Shown here: positions 38,937 through 47,785 of the stretch, piece by piece
How positions within the stretch are numbered: position 1 is the stretch's first letter
Layout: each line of letters starts with the position of its first letter
DNA from: Sphingomonadales bacterium
GTDB lineage: Bacteria; Pseudomonadota; Alphaproteobacteria; Sphingomonadales; Sphingomonadaceae
Assembly (NCBI GenBank): GCA_027488785.1
Contig: JAIYAY010000003.1
Location: forward strand, 76,168-129,849
Length of the DNA: 53,682 nucleotides
Reading direction: 5' to 3'
The notes under the pieces: generated by a model
Databases searched by the model: none
What the model was told of the DNA's origin: nothing
The model's input: only the letters and a program-made list of their open reading frames with translations
Program-made: the position numbers and the translations under genes

Positions 38937-39242
38937 TTACGCGCCTTTAACGGTGCGCAGGAAGTCAACATGTATGGGACGATCGCTGACAGGATGAAAT
39001 GCAACATCCTTTGGAATCGTGATCTGTTTTTTACCGCCAAGGTCGATCTCAACAACGCTGTCGAAAAAATGACCAGTCATCAACAATTTGACGAGCGCCT
39101 TTTCCTCAACGTGGATAAGTTCGGGTTCTTGTTTGTTGCCGTAAATGACGGCGGGTACTCGGTTTTGACGACGCAATTCGCGGGAGGCTCCCTTGCCTGC
39201 CCGATCGCGCGTCTCTGCCGACAATGTCAGCTGATCGCTCAT
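38937..39242 (-). CDS. rplY: 50S ribosomal protein bL25, short form
   Basis: 101 residues covering only the 5S rRNA-binding L25 domain ([31 protein letters not shown] and [25 protein letters not shown]). Most alphaproteobacterial bL25/CTC proteins carry an extra C-terminal TL5-like domain of about 100 residues; this one stops just after the first domain, like the E. coli form. After the stop the frame reads AEG and stops again; whether that is a remnant is unclear. The upstream gene end is clean. Confidence 0.92.
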   Translation of the reverse strand: MSDQLTLSAETRDRAGKGASRELRRQNRVPAVIYGNKQEPELIHVEEKALVKLLMTGHFFDSVVEIDLGGKKQITIPKDVAFHPVSDRPIHVDFLRTVKGA

Positions 39243-39340
39243 GTTGTTTCTCCAAAAAAGTTACCTTGCCGCCACGCCTCCAGGGATGACCATGCACGGC
39301 AAGCGCGGGCCTATATGCGGGTTGCCCACTAAAAGCAAGC

Positions 39341-40117
39341 TTAGGTGAGCGCTTTGTAAAGGCTAAACAGGCTGGTCGCGATCAAGACAATGCTGACTGC
39401 GAATAGCAATACACGCGGCTGAATACGTTTGGCGATCAAGGCGCCGAAGGGGGCGGCCAGCAATCCCCCAATCAACAGGCCGCCGGTTACCACGGTAAAG
39501 GCTTCCAAGCCGATTGTCAGAATGAAGGTCAGCGACACTGCAACAGTCAGGAAAAACTCCGCTGTGTTCACCGTGCCGATGGTTTTGCGTGGGTCCGCGC
39601 CTTGGATCAGCAGGTTGGAGGTGACCACGGGGCCCCAGCCACCGCCGCCAGAGGCGTCGAGAAAGCCACCAATCAGGCCAAGTGGCATGGTCACCTTAGG
39701 ATCACGCGGTTTATGTTCATGCGAGAAACCCCACGCTTTATACAGAAGGTAGAAGCCAATGAGCGTCAAATATCCCATAACGAACGGCCGTGCTGCATCG
39801 GTGTGGACGCTGGCCAACAAATAGGCACCCGTGCAGCCGCCAATGACGCCGGGAATGGCGATGCGCGCGAACAATTTCCAATCGATATTTTTGTGCAGAA
39901 CATGGCTAATGCCCGATGCGCCGGTCGTAAACATTTCGACAACATGGACACCTGCTGATGCGCGGGCAGGGGCGACGCCCATGACGCTGACCAACAAAGT
40001 GCTGCAAATCACGCCAAAGGCCATGCCCAGCGCGCCATCGACCAATTGCGCGGCAAAGCCGACGGCGATGAAAGGCGCAACTGACGCCCAATCGACATTG
40101 GCAATAAATTCAATCAT
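39341..40117 (-). CDS. TauE/SafE-family sulfite/anion exporter
   Basis: 258 residues, about eight membrane segments. Family motifs: FAAQLVDGALGMAFGVICSTLL in the first repeat and LGLIGGFLDASGGGGWGPVVTSNLL at the start of the second repeat. Members export sulfite, sulfoacetate or similar organosulfur anions. The upstream same-strand gene is an Rrf2 regulator 143 bases away, which would fit control by sulfur or iron-sulfur status; the transported anion is not known. Confidence 0.93.
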   Translation of the reverse strand: MIEFIANVDWASVAPFIAVGFAAQLVDGALGMAFGVICSTLLVSVMGVAPARASAGVHVVEMFTTGASGISHVLHKNIDWKLFARIAIPGVIGGCTGAYLLASVHTDAARPFVMGYLTLIGFYLLYKAWGFSHEHKPRDPKVTMPLGLIGGFLDASGGGGWGPVVTSNLLIQGADPRKTIGTVNTAEFFLTVAVSLTFILTIGLEAFTVVTGGLLIGGLLAAPFGALIAKRIQPRVLLFAVSIVLIATSLFSLYKALT

Positions 40118-40259
40118 CCAAATCTCGCACGGAATGGGCCTAAGCTGTAAAAAGCATAATGAGCCTTACACGATGTGCCATAGAGATGCACATTTCTATT
40201 TTGTTGGCAGCTCTAAAGAAGCGGTTTAGCGGCGACGGCAAATGGCGCGGCTAAAAACT

Positions 40260-40697
40260 CTATTCGGCTGCCTGCAGATAAATGTCGGCATCGACGATAT
40301 CGGTCAAATTGATGCTATCGAGCAGATTGGCAGTTTTGTCGCGCACCTGAAGCATTAGCGCGCGGGTGCGGCAATTTTCTTCCTCGACGCAATTTTTGCA
40401 TGTTTCGTGCGCGTAGCGGCTGGCGCAGGGAACCAATGCCAGCGAACCCCGCATGATGCGGATAAGGTCGCCATAGCTGATGTCAATCGGCGATACCCCC
40501 AGCCAATAGCCACCGTCTTTGCCGCGCTGCGAAGCTACTAAGCCGGAACGCGATAGTTCGGACAATATGACGGTCAGAAATTTTGGCGGAATTTTTTGCG
40601 CTTCGGCAATATCGGCGAGCTGAACAGGGCCTTTACCATAATGGTCGGCAAGATGCTGCATGGCGCGGATGGCGTAGCGGGTTTTCTGAGACAGCAT
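40260..40697 (-). CDS. Rrf2-family transcriptional regulator with cysteine cluster
   Basis: 145 residues from ATG 40697 (MLSQKTRYAIRAMQHLAD), the usual family start. Winged HTH: QLADIAEAQKIPPKFLTVILSELSRSGLVASQRGKDGGY. Four cysteines, Cys91, Cys100, Cys103 and Cys109 (C-x8-C-x2-C-x5-C), sit where IscR, NsrR and RirA ligate an Fe-S cluster, so redox or iron/sulfur sensing is likely. It is divergent from a TonB receptor (40894) and upstream of the TauE-type permease, either of which could be its target. Confidence 0.93.
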   Translation of the reverse strand: MLSQKTRYAIRAMQHLADHYGKGPVQLADIAEAQKIPPKFLTVILSELSRSGLVASQRGKDGGYWLGVSPIDISYGDLIRIMRGSLALVPCASRYAHETCKNCVEEENCRTRALMLQVRDKTANLLDSINLTDIVDADIYLQAAE

Positions 40698-40893
40698 AGG
40701 CTTTCTTTGCGCCTGATGCGGCCAATTTTCAACCCGCCAAGTAGACAAACTGTCAAACAAGGTTAAATCTCACTCAGTTTCTTTGTGCATAAGGTGTAAA
40801 TACATGCAAACACGGTTGCATTGCTCGATTGGCCGGAATAGCGAGAGACCATAAAAGGCTCTGGGGCGAGCCAGAACGAGAAGGGGAAAATTT

Positions 40894-43800
40894 ATGAAAA
40901 CTTCAAAAACGGCAATTTTGTTGTTGGCAAGTTGCCTAACAACGCCAGCTTTTGCGCAAGACACATCGCCGCCTGCTTCTGCAGAAACGGCTGAAGATGC
41001 GGGCGCGGCCATTATCGTTACCGGATCGCGCATCAAGCAAGACCCGACGAAGAGTGCAGCACCATTGCAGGTGATTACGCCGTCGGATTTGTCGCGTGAG
41101 GGCATCAATGGCCCAGAACAGTTGATTTCATTCCTCTCCACCAACGGGAATGGCGCAGACAATTTGGCGTCGAATAGTGACGTAACGTCGGGCGCGCAAC
41201 GCGGCACGAATGGCTTATCGGCTGCTAACCTGCGTGGGCAGGGTGCGGCTGCGACGCTTGTATTGCTCAATGGTCGCCGGGTTGCGGCACATGGCCTGAC
41301 CGGTGGTGCTGTTGACGTGAACCAGGTTCCGTTTGCGGCGCTTGAGCGTGTTGAAGTGCTGAAAGATGGCGCGTCCGCCATTTACGGTACCGACGCGATT
41401 GGCGGCGTTATCAACTTCATTACGAAATCAAATTTTCAAGGTGTGGTAATCAACGGCTTTACCGACATTACGCAACGTAATGACAGCGCGATTTACCGCC
41501 TGTCGGGGACCGCTGGCTATGGTGACCTGGGTACCCAAGGTTTCAACATCATGGGCGCGGTAAGCAAAAGCTGGAATTCTGCGCTGCTTGGCCAAGATCG
41601 CGATTTTGTGAACGGCAACCAACCCGAACGCGGACTTTCGGTCGATACCCGTGGTACGCCCATTGCAACAGCCTTCCCAGCCAACCCAAATAGCTTGTTC
41701 GCACCCAATGGGTCGTTGCTTGGTGGGACCACGAATAGTGCGGCAAACTTTTTCCTGCCCGGGTTGTTAATCCCCGGAACGACGACGCGCGCTGATGGCG
41801 GTATCAACCCGCTTGATTTGCCAGGCGGCGCAGGCTGCGACTCCGTCAATGGCGGGATGGCATATGACGAAGTGCTCTGGTCCGTGCCGGGTGCGCGCTT
41901 TGCCTGTTCATGGGATACAGGCCGTGCCGCGGTGCTGCAACAGCCGCTGCAAACACTGACCTTTTATGGTAAGGCTACGCTCGCATTGGGCGACCATCGC
42001 TTGGCAGCAGAAATAACGGGTTCCGATGCGGACTCGAAGAAGCGGTTTTCAAACAACCAATACTCCATCAACGCAACAACCATGCCGCTTTATTACCCGC
42101 TGAACGCGACCACAGCGGCAACCTATAACAGCGTGTATGATGCGATTGCAGGCACATTCCCAGCGGTAGGCGCGGTAGGTGACCGCACCGTTGACGCTGT
42201 TGGCAATTATGGAAAACCCATTGCCTATCGTTGGCGCAATATCCCCGGTGGCAATCGCGAATATACAACGAACACCAAAACAATCCGTGGAGCGTTAACC
42301 GCCGAAGGTCCGCTTGGTGGCACATGGGATTATCGCGCTGGTGGATCTTACGCAAAGAGCGAGGCATCGTCTTTGCTGGGGACAGGTTTCCATTATGCAG
42401 GGATATTCCGTTCTACGGCCAACGTAAACGCGTCGGGCGTGACAGGGGCCGTTCTCGGCGGCATTGATCCTCGCGCGCCTACCGCACCAGGTGCAACGCG
42501 TCCGGGCATTGTGGGCCTGCTGAACAGCGGTATCCTTAACCCATTCTCAGTGACCCAAACGGATGCGGCGCTTGCCGCGCTTGATGCTATTTCGGCAGAA
42601 GGTACGACCTTATATGGCGGCCAATATGAGGTGAAGCAATTCGACGCCTCGGTTTCCGGTTCCTTGTTTGATTTGCCGGCAGGGGCAGTGCAAGTGGCGC
42701 TCGGCGCGGATTACCGTCGTGAAACCTACAGCTTCAACGGTTCTCCTGCGGCTGTCGCAGGGCAGGCTGAAATTTTTAACGTGGCGTTCGACAATGTGAA
42801 TGCGCTGACGCCGAAAAACCGTAATGTTAAGGCGGTCTATGCCGAAATGTCGGTGCCTGTGTTGGAAATACTCGAACTGACCGGTGCCGTTCGACTTGAC
42901 GATTATACAGGCTTTGGATCAACGGTTAATCCAAAGTTTACGGCAAAGTTCTCGCCGTCTGACTGGGTTATGTTCCGCGCCTCCTATAATACTGGGTTCC
43001 GCGTCCCGAGCTTCAACCAGATATTTAACGGCGTAACCGAATCGCCCAATCCTGGAAACAACCTGACAGATCCAAGCACATGTCCGGCGGGAGGTGTTGT
43101 GAACGTTACGGCAGGTTGCGGTGCGATCACGCCAACGTCATTGAGCGGCGGTAACTTGAATCTGGGGCCTGAAACGTCCGAGCAATATTCGGCCGGTATT
43201 GTGTTCACGCCCGCGCCGCAATTTAGTGCATCTGTCGATTTTTGGTCCATCGCCGTCGACAACACCATCGGTGCGCTGACCATTGCCCAGCTATTGGCGA
43301 ACCAATCGTCCTTTCCAGACCGTGTGATACGAACAAGCAACGTGATTACGCAGTTGGATTTGCGGGCGGACAATATCGGTTCGCGGCGTACGCAAGGACT
43401 TGAAGTCTCGCTGCGTGGCGGTGTCGACGCCTTGGGTGGCGTACTCACTGCCGGGCTTGATGGTACATATCTGGTCAAAAAGCGGGAGAAATTCTTGCCG
43501 ACTGCGCCATTTGGTTCGAGCCTGATCGGTGTGTTTACTTATGCGGGCGATCTAGGCCTGAAATGGAAACATAGCGCGTTTATCAACTATGCGGTCGACG
43601 ATGTGATGCTCAGCTTCTCGCAGATTTATCGCAACGGCTATAAGAATAACGCGCTTCCAGCGTCTGCAAGCCGGCCTGATTATAATGAGCGGGTAAAGGC
43701 CTATGTCACATACAATTTGTCGGCCGCTATGGACATGAACGAGAAACTGCGCTTGACCTTAGGCGTGCGTAACGTGTTCGATACCGATCCGCCATTTGCG

Positions 43801-43902
43801 ATTACCTATGACAGCAACACTGGCGCTGGTTCAAGCTGGGAGCCGCGCGTAGCGGATCCACGCGGACGGTCGTTCACGCTGTCGGTGGAAGCGAAGTTCT
43901 AA
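40894..43902 (+). CDS. TonB-dependent receptor
   Basis: 1002 residues. Signal peptide MKTSKTAILLLASCLTTPAFA, TonB-box region AAIIVTGSRI near residue 40, plug (APLQVITPSDLSREGINGPEQLI, ATLVLLNGRRVAAHGL, VNQVPFAALERVEVLKDGASAIYGTDAIGGVINFITK) and a long barrel ending GRSFTLSVEAKF with the terminal Phe. The plug differs from the two carbohydrate-type receptors in this window and resembles the large receptor group associated with peptides or unknown ligands in Sphingomonads. A signal-bearing LD-carboxypeptidase follows 18 bases later, suggesting a peptide or muropeptide ligand (inference). Confidence 0.94.
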   Translation: MKTSKTAILLLASCLTTPAFAQDTSPPASAETAEDAGAAIIVTGSRIKQDPTKSAAPLQVITPSDLSREGINGPEQLISFLSTNGNGADNLASNSDVTSGAQRGTNGLSAANLRGQGAAATLVLLNGRRVAAHGLTGGAVDVNQVPFAALERVEVLKDGASAIYGTDAIGGVINFITKSNFQGVVINGFTDITQRNDSAIYRLSGTAGYGDLGTQGFNIMGAVSKSWNSALLGQDRDFVNGNQPERGLSVDTRGTPIATAFPANPNSLFAPNGSLLGGTTNSAANFFLPGLLIPGTTTRADGGINPLDLPGGAGCDSVNGGMAYDEVLWSVPGARFACSWDTGRAAVLQQPLQTLTFYGKATLALGDHRLAAEITGSDADSKKRFSNNQYSINATTMPLYYPLNATTAATYNSVYDAIAGTFPAVGAVGDRTVDAVGNYGKPIAYRWRNIPGGNREYTTNTKTIRGALTAEGPLGGTWDYRAGGSYAKSEASSLLGTGFHYAGIFRSTANVNASGVTGAVLGGIDPRAPTAPGATRPGIVGLLNSGILNPFSVTQTDAALAALDAISAEGTTLYGGQYEVKQFDASVSGSLFDLPAGAVQVALGADYRRETYSFNGSPAAVAGQAEIFNVAFDNVNALTPKNRNVKAVYAEMSVPVLEILELTGAVRLDDYTGFGSTVNPKFTAKFSPSDWVMFRASYNTGFRVPSFNQIFNGVTESPNPGNNLTDPSTCPAGGVVNVTAGCGAITPTSLSGGNLNLGPETSEQYSAGIVFTPAPQFSASVDFWSIAVDNTIGALTIAQLLANQSSFPDRVIRTSNVITQLDLRADNIGSRRTQGLEVSLRGGVDALGGVLTAGLDGTYLVKKREKFLPTAPFGSSLIGVFTYAGDLGLKWKHSAFINYAVDDVMLSFSQIYRNGYKNNALPASASRPDYNERVKAYVTYNLSAAMDMNEKLRLTLGVRNVFDTDPPFAITYDSNTGAGSSWEPRVADPRGRSFTLSVEAKF

Positions 43903-43920
43903 ACTAAGGGATTGCCGGGT

Positions 43921-44973
43921 ATGGATATGAATGCAACTCGGCGTCAGATTATGGCGGGGCTGGCGGCAATGCTGTCGGCCCCTCCGCTTTTGGCAGCAAG
44001 CGGGCCTGAAGGTAAGGCCGTGCGGAAGCCTTCGCGGCTGCGTGTCGGCGATACCGTTGGCTTGATTGAGCCAGCGTCCGCTAGCGACGAGCCCTTTCAA
44101 ATCCAATTGGTAGAAGAAGCGATTGTCGCCATGGGCCTCAAACCCAAACGCGCAGCGCATTTGCTGGACCGCTATGGCTATCTGGCTGGCCAAGACAAAG
44201 ATCGTGCATCCGACATCAACGCCATGTTCGCGGACAAGGATGTGAAGGCTATTTTTGCTGTGCGCGGCGGGTGGGGCAGCGCGCGGCTTTTGCCTTTTCT
44301 CGACTGGAGCATCATTCGGGCAAATCCAAAATTACTGACGGGTTTCAGCGATATCACTGCTTTGCACATGGCGATTGCGGCCAAGGGCGATTTTGTGACT
44401 TTGCACGGCCCGAACGCGGGCAGCGCATGGGGCAAGGCATCCTGGGACATATATCGCGAGATTGCATTTGATGCGGGGACGCCGTTGTTTACCAACCCGG
44501 TTGGCGACGAAGACCGCATGGCGCAGCGCCGATGGCGCACGCGGGTGTTGGGCTCGGGCAAGGGTAAGGCGCAAGGCAAGTTGCTCGGCGGAAACCTGAC
44601 GGTACTGACCGCGTTGGTCGGCACGCCCTATCTTCCCAGTTTCGACGGCGCGATACTGTTCCTCGAAGATGTGGACGAAGCCGAATATCGCATTGACCGT
44701 ATGCTCACGCAATTGGGGCAGGCGGGCGTATTGAAGAACCTGAAAGGCGTTGTTTTTGGCCAGTGCACAGACTGTGTCAACAAAGGCACGAGCTACGGCG
44801 CATTCACGTTGAACGACGTATTGACGCAGCATCTGGGCGGCTTAGGCATCCCTGCATATCAAGGTGCCTTTTTTGGGCATATTACCGACCAGTTCACCCT
44901 GCCTGTGGGCGGAATGGCCGAAATCGATGCAGATGCCGGGACGCTGCGCTTGCTGGAGCCTGTCGTCGTTTAG
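43921..44973 (+). CDS. exported S66-family LD-carboxypeptidase
   Basis: 350 residues from ATG 43921 (43927 is a second ATG; AAGGGA lies nine bases before the first). The N-terminus TRRQIMAGLAAMLSAPPLLAAS looks like a twin-arginine/Sec signal, unlike cytoplasmic LdcA and MccF. The S66 triad is complete: Ser143 (TGFSDITAL), Glu249 (LFLEDVDE) and His320 (GHITDQF), with spacing like LdcA. LdcA removes D-Ala from tetrapeptide muropeptides; MccF relatives cleave microcin C. Pairing with the TonB receptor suggests processing of an imported peptide in the periplasm. Confidence 0.92.
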   Translation: MDMNATRRQIMAGLAAMLSAPPLLAASGPEGKAVRKPSRLRVGDTVGLIEPASASDEPFQIQLVEEAIVAMGLKPKRAAHLLDRYGYLAGQDKDRASDINAMFADKDVKAIFAVRGGWGSARLLPFLDWSIIRANPKLLTGFSDITALHMAIAAKGDFVTLHGPNAGSAWGKASWDIYREIAFDAGTPLFTNPVGDEDRMAQRRWRTRVLGSGKGKAQGKLLGGNLTVLTALVGTPYLPSFDGAILFLEDVDEAEYRIDRMLTQLGQAGVLKNLKGVVFGQCTDCVNKGTSYGAFTLNDVLTQHLGGLGIPAYQGAFFGHITDQFTLPVGGMAEIDADAGTLRLLEPVVV

Positions 44974-45698
44974 GCCGTAAATTGCGTCATCACCAATGCA
45001 AAAGCGTTGTTGGCCATGTGCAGGATGATGTTGGTGCGTAGCGACCCCGTGCGGTGATAAAGATAACCAAAGGCAATGCTCAACGACATGAGGCCGGGGA
45101 TCGCATAAGGTTGCAAATGCACCAATGCGAACAGGAATGACGATAATATTATCGCGCCCCAAACGGGCACATATTTCGTCAGTGCATTTTGTAACAATCC
45201 GCGAAACAGCAGTTCCTCGACCACTGGCGCCGCAATGGCGATGGCGAAGAACATGGCTGCCATGTTCAGCGGCGTCCGGGCTATGCTGGCAAGGATTTTG
45301 GCCATGTCCGCTTGCATGTCTACGCCCGGAATAACGTAGGTCGCATAGACAAAGTTGAAGGCCATGGCGACGGCCACCAACAGGATGGCGAGCCCGGTTG
45401 CCTTATGCAGCGGGATCTTACCAAAATCATGAAGGCCCAATGCCTCCGCCCGTCCGTCTTTGCGCAGATATAGTCCCATAAGGGACAATTGAATCACAGC
45501 GGATGCAAGCAGTCCCCAGATAATCGAAATGGGCTCTGGCGTGGTCGATGTGCTTTGCGTCGCGGCGATGATGACCGCTGTGCTTACCCCTTGCAGGGCG
45601 AAGTATAACAAAATGAAGCCTAAGGTCGGCAACAACGCGGGAAAAGGCTCTCGCTCCATCGCGGTCATCGCAGGATCACGCATTTGTATTTTTCCCAT
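44970..45698 (-). CDS. CPBP-family intramembrane metalloprotease
   Basis: 242 residues from ATG 45698, preceded by AGGG; upstream codons are open but include the terminator hairpin. Seven or so membrane segments. The Abi/CAAX-like motifs are intact: VVEELLFRGLLQNAL (EExxxR), FALVHLQPYAI (FxxxH) and HMANNAF. Members cleave prenylated or membrane peptides; bacterial roles include bacteriocin processing or immunity. The gene ends within four bases of the convergent LD-carboxypeptidase. No specific role can be given. Confidence 0.9.
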   Translation of the reverse strand: MGKIQMRDPAMTAMEREPFPALLPTLGFILLYFALQGVSTAVIIAATQSTSTTPEPISIIWGLLASAVIQLSLMGLYLRKDGRAEALGLHDFGKIPLHKATGLAILLVAVAMAFNFVYATYVIPGVDMQADMAKILASIARTPLNMAAMFFAIAIAAPVVEELLFRGLLQNALTKYVPVWGAIILSSFLFALVHLQPYAIPGLMSLSIAFGYLYHRTGSLRTNIILHMANNAFALVMTQFTA

Positions 45699-45710
45699 AT
45701 CGACCCTGTA

Positions 45711-45746
45711 TAAAACGAAAAGGCCGGGCGTTCTCGGCCCGACCTT
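45711..45746 (-). terminator. rho-independent terminator after TraB/GumN gene
   Basis: On the minus strand AAGGTCGGGC, seven-base loop, GCCCGGCCTT (one G-U), followed by TTCGTTTT. It begins 22 bases after the TraB-family stop and separates that gene from the CPBP protease gene downstream. Confidence 0.8.
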
Positions 45747-45767
45747 TCCCTGTTTACACATCAAAGC

Positions 45768-46718
45768 TTAATAGGCCACCCGTGTTGCAGTGAGGCCATA
45801 GGCTGGAAGCAATGCCTGAACGCTTGTCGGGCCAGCCAGATGGCCTGCGCCAACCGCCATGAATGTCACGCCCGGCTTTTTCATTTGCGCCGAAATCCAT
45901 TTCGCCCAATTGGCATTCCGCTTGGTCAGTAGCGCATCGTATAATGCCCGGCTGGTCATCCCTTCGTTCATAAGTTGGGCAAGGCTTTCGGTGTCCGCCA
46001 ATCCCCACATATCGACCATTTTATCCATCATGCTGTTAGTATCATCAATCATCTTTGCCGTTTCGACCAAGAAAGCGATTTGCTCGGCCTCTGGCAAGGT
46101 ATCGAACACGCCGAGTTGAAACTCCATCGTTTCAAGTCCACCGATTGGCTTGTTGCTGACTTTCGCTGCAGCCGTGAGCTGCTTTTCAACGCCACTATTG
46201 GGATCAAAGCCCGATTTCTGCATTGCCAGCAGGGACATGGTAATACCTGCCGCCCATGGCTCGAAAGGGTCGAAAGCGGCCGCTGGAATGCCAAGCTTGC
46301 CCATCGCCGCGTCATACGCTGCACGGTCGGCGTCATTCATTTTGGACCGCAATGTCTTGCCCTGTTGATCCATTGCGAGCTTACCAAACAAGGCTTGCGC
46401 CTCTGCTGCGGGTGGCTCGACCAGTTCGAGTATCAATTGGTCCGAACTGTCAAAAGCAGTCTTTACGCCATCATCAAACCAGCCAAGACCTGGTTTTAAA
46501 ATATGGATGCTTCCAAACAGGTAAATGGTGGTGTCGGCGTCTTTGATGACCCACAAAGCGGGATCGACGTCCTTTAAGGCAGGCGGGGCCTTGACGGGGT
46601 CAAGCGCTTCCACCGATGCCGGTGCCTCAGTCGGTGTGTTTTGTGCCGCGACGGGTGCTGCCCATGCCAAGGCGCATGTTGCGGTGGCGGCTAATAAGGA
46701 CTTCAAAGTAATACGCAT
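45768..46718 (-). CDS. TraB/GumN-family exported protein
   Basis: 316 residues. Signal peptide RITLKSLLAATATCALAWAAPVAAQ. The family motifs are present: WVIKDADTTIYLFGSIHILKP, with the conserved GSIH, GLETMEFQLGVFDTLP near residue 200 and FMAVGAGHLAGPTSVQALL near the C-terminus. These are relatives of TIKI metalloproteases and of the pheromone shutdown protein TraB; bacterial members are exported and mostly uncharacterised. The conserved His and Glu residues of the putative metal site are intact. Confidence 0.9.
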   Translation of the reverse strand: MRITLKSLLAATATCALAWAAPVAAQNTPTEAPASVEALDPVKAPPALKDVDPALWVIKDADTTIYLFGSIHILKPGLGWFDDGVKTAFDSSDQLILELVEPPAAEAQALFGKLAMDQQGKTLRSKMNDADRAAYDAAMGKLGIPAAAFDPFEPWAAGITMSLLAMQKSGFDPNSGVEKQLTAAAKVSNKPIGGLETMEFQLGVFDTLPEAEQIAFLVETAKMIDDTNSMMDKMVDMWGLADTESLAQLMNEGMTSRALYDALLTKRNANWAKWISAQMKKPGVTFMAVGAGHLAGPTSVQALLPAYGLTATRVAY

Positions 46719-46774
46719 CGATATTCTCCATGTACGAAAGATAGGAAACTATTTCGACGAAATTGGACCGGTCG

Positions 46775-47425
46775 TTAGAGGTATTTTTTCCAGAACCAGA
46801 CAATTAGGGCAACAAAAATTGTTATGAAATACAATGCTATGCCGTCTATTGCGGGCAACATGCCCCCGCGCCACAGAAACCACCAGACGGGCGCAATGAA
46901 CCAAAAAGCGTACATCGCGATGAGCGCGCCCAATCGGTAGGCGGCCTCTTCTTGTTCATCGACGACATTTTTATGCCAGTAGAAAGTGATGGCAGGGACA
47001 ATGATCCCGATGGAGATGGAAAGAATGATCGCGAGCATTGGCGACATGGCGTTATTCGAAATCAGGCTTGCTTCTGTTGCGTCAAAACTGCCGGTAAGGG
47101 CCAGGACGATGCCGGTGACGCCGCCAAATAAAAAGCTGCCAATTAAGAAACGATTGTAAACTTTTTCACGTTGCGGCACTTTTTGGTCGCTGCGCTTCAT
47201 TTGCCGAAACAATCTCCAGATGGCGAACGCAAGCGCGAGCGTGAGGCTTATGAACGCCGCTAAAATAGCATAATCAGTCGTATTTAACGCGCTGCCGCCT
47301 TCCGCCATATGTACGGACAGAAATCCCGTAATGACTCCTGAAAGCAGGACTATGCCAAAGCCGCACAATATCATCCACAATATGCGTAGGCCATTGCTGC
47401 CCGTATTTTCATCTGCGTCAAACAT
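46775..47425 (-). CDS. polytopic membrane protein of unknown function, coupled to XRE regulator
   Basis: 216 residues from ATG 47425, with GGAG six bases upstream, overlapping the XRE gene's end by eight bases; ATG 47449 is an alternative. About six membrane segments can be counted (near residues 14-34, 50-70, 90-112, 128-150, 165-185 and 192-212). A charged loop (RLFRQMKRSDQKVPQREKVYNRF) lies between the second and third. I do not recognise a named family. Small XRE regulators followed by such membrane proteins are common, suggesting a regulated stress or envelope module, but function is unknown. Confidence 0.8.
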   Translation of the reverse strand: MFDADENTGSNGLRILWMILCGFGIVLLSGVITGFLSVHMAEGGSALNTTDYAILAAFISLTLALAFAIWRLFRQMKRSDQKVPQREKVYNRFLIGSFLFGGVTGIVLALTGSFDATEASLISNNAMSPMLAIILSISIGIIVPAITFYWHKNVVDEQEEAAYRLGALIAMYAFWFIAPVWWFLWRGGMLPAIDGIALYFITIFVALIVWFWKKYL

Positions 47426-47630
47426 CTTGCTCTCCGGTGTATTCGTCATCAAAAATCTGTTCGATGGGCAAATCAAACAGCCGTGAAATCTTGAATGCCA
47501 GTGGCAGCGAGGGGTCATATTTGCCCGTTTCAATCGCATTGACCGCTTGGCGCGAGACATCGAGATGTTCGCCCAAATCGGCCTGGCTCCAGTTGCGTAT
47601 CGCACGCAGCACTTTGAGCTGATTTTTCAT
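47418..47630 (-). CDS. small XRE-family HTH regulator
   Basis: 70 residues, essentially one helix-turn-helix domain: KNQLKVLRAIRNWSQADLGEHLDVSRQAVNAIETGKYDPSLPLAFKISRLFDLPIEQIF. This matches the short YozG-like group of XRE regulators that control an adjacent membrane protein. Its promoter region carries the GTAAnnnTTAC element, suggesting autoregulation. Translationally coupled to the membrane protein. Confidence 0.93.
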   Translation of the reverse strand: MKNQLKVLRAIRNWSQADLGEHLDVSRQAVNAIETGKYDPSLPLAFKISRLFDLPIEQIFDDEYTGEQDV

Positions 47631-47656
47631 GTCAGGTTTCGGTGTCTTTGTGTCAT

Positions 47657-47705
47657 GTAAACCTTACTAATGCGTTTCGCTGATGATGTCAACTACACCT
47701 TACAT
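47657..47705 (-). promoter_or_regulatory. XRE-gene promoter with repeated GTAAGG operator-like element
   Basis: On the minus strand TTGACA (47687-47692) is followed after 17 bases by TAGTAA (47664-47669), a plausible promoter for the XRE gene. GTAAGGTTTAC (47657-47667), a perfect GTAA-n3-TTAC dyad, covers the -10. A second imperfect copy, GTAAGGTGTAG, abuts the -35 (47693-47703). The arrangement is typical for an autoregulated small repressor. Confidence 0.55.
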
Positions 47706-47785
47706 AATGCTATGCAGCAATGACAAAATCCGGCGCTCTTATTCATAATCTTGATTTAGCCGCCTATCTCCGCCAATGGCTGGTC

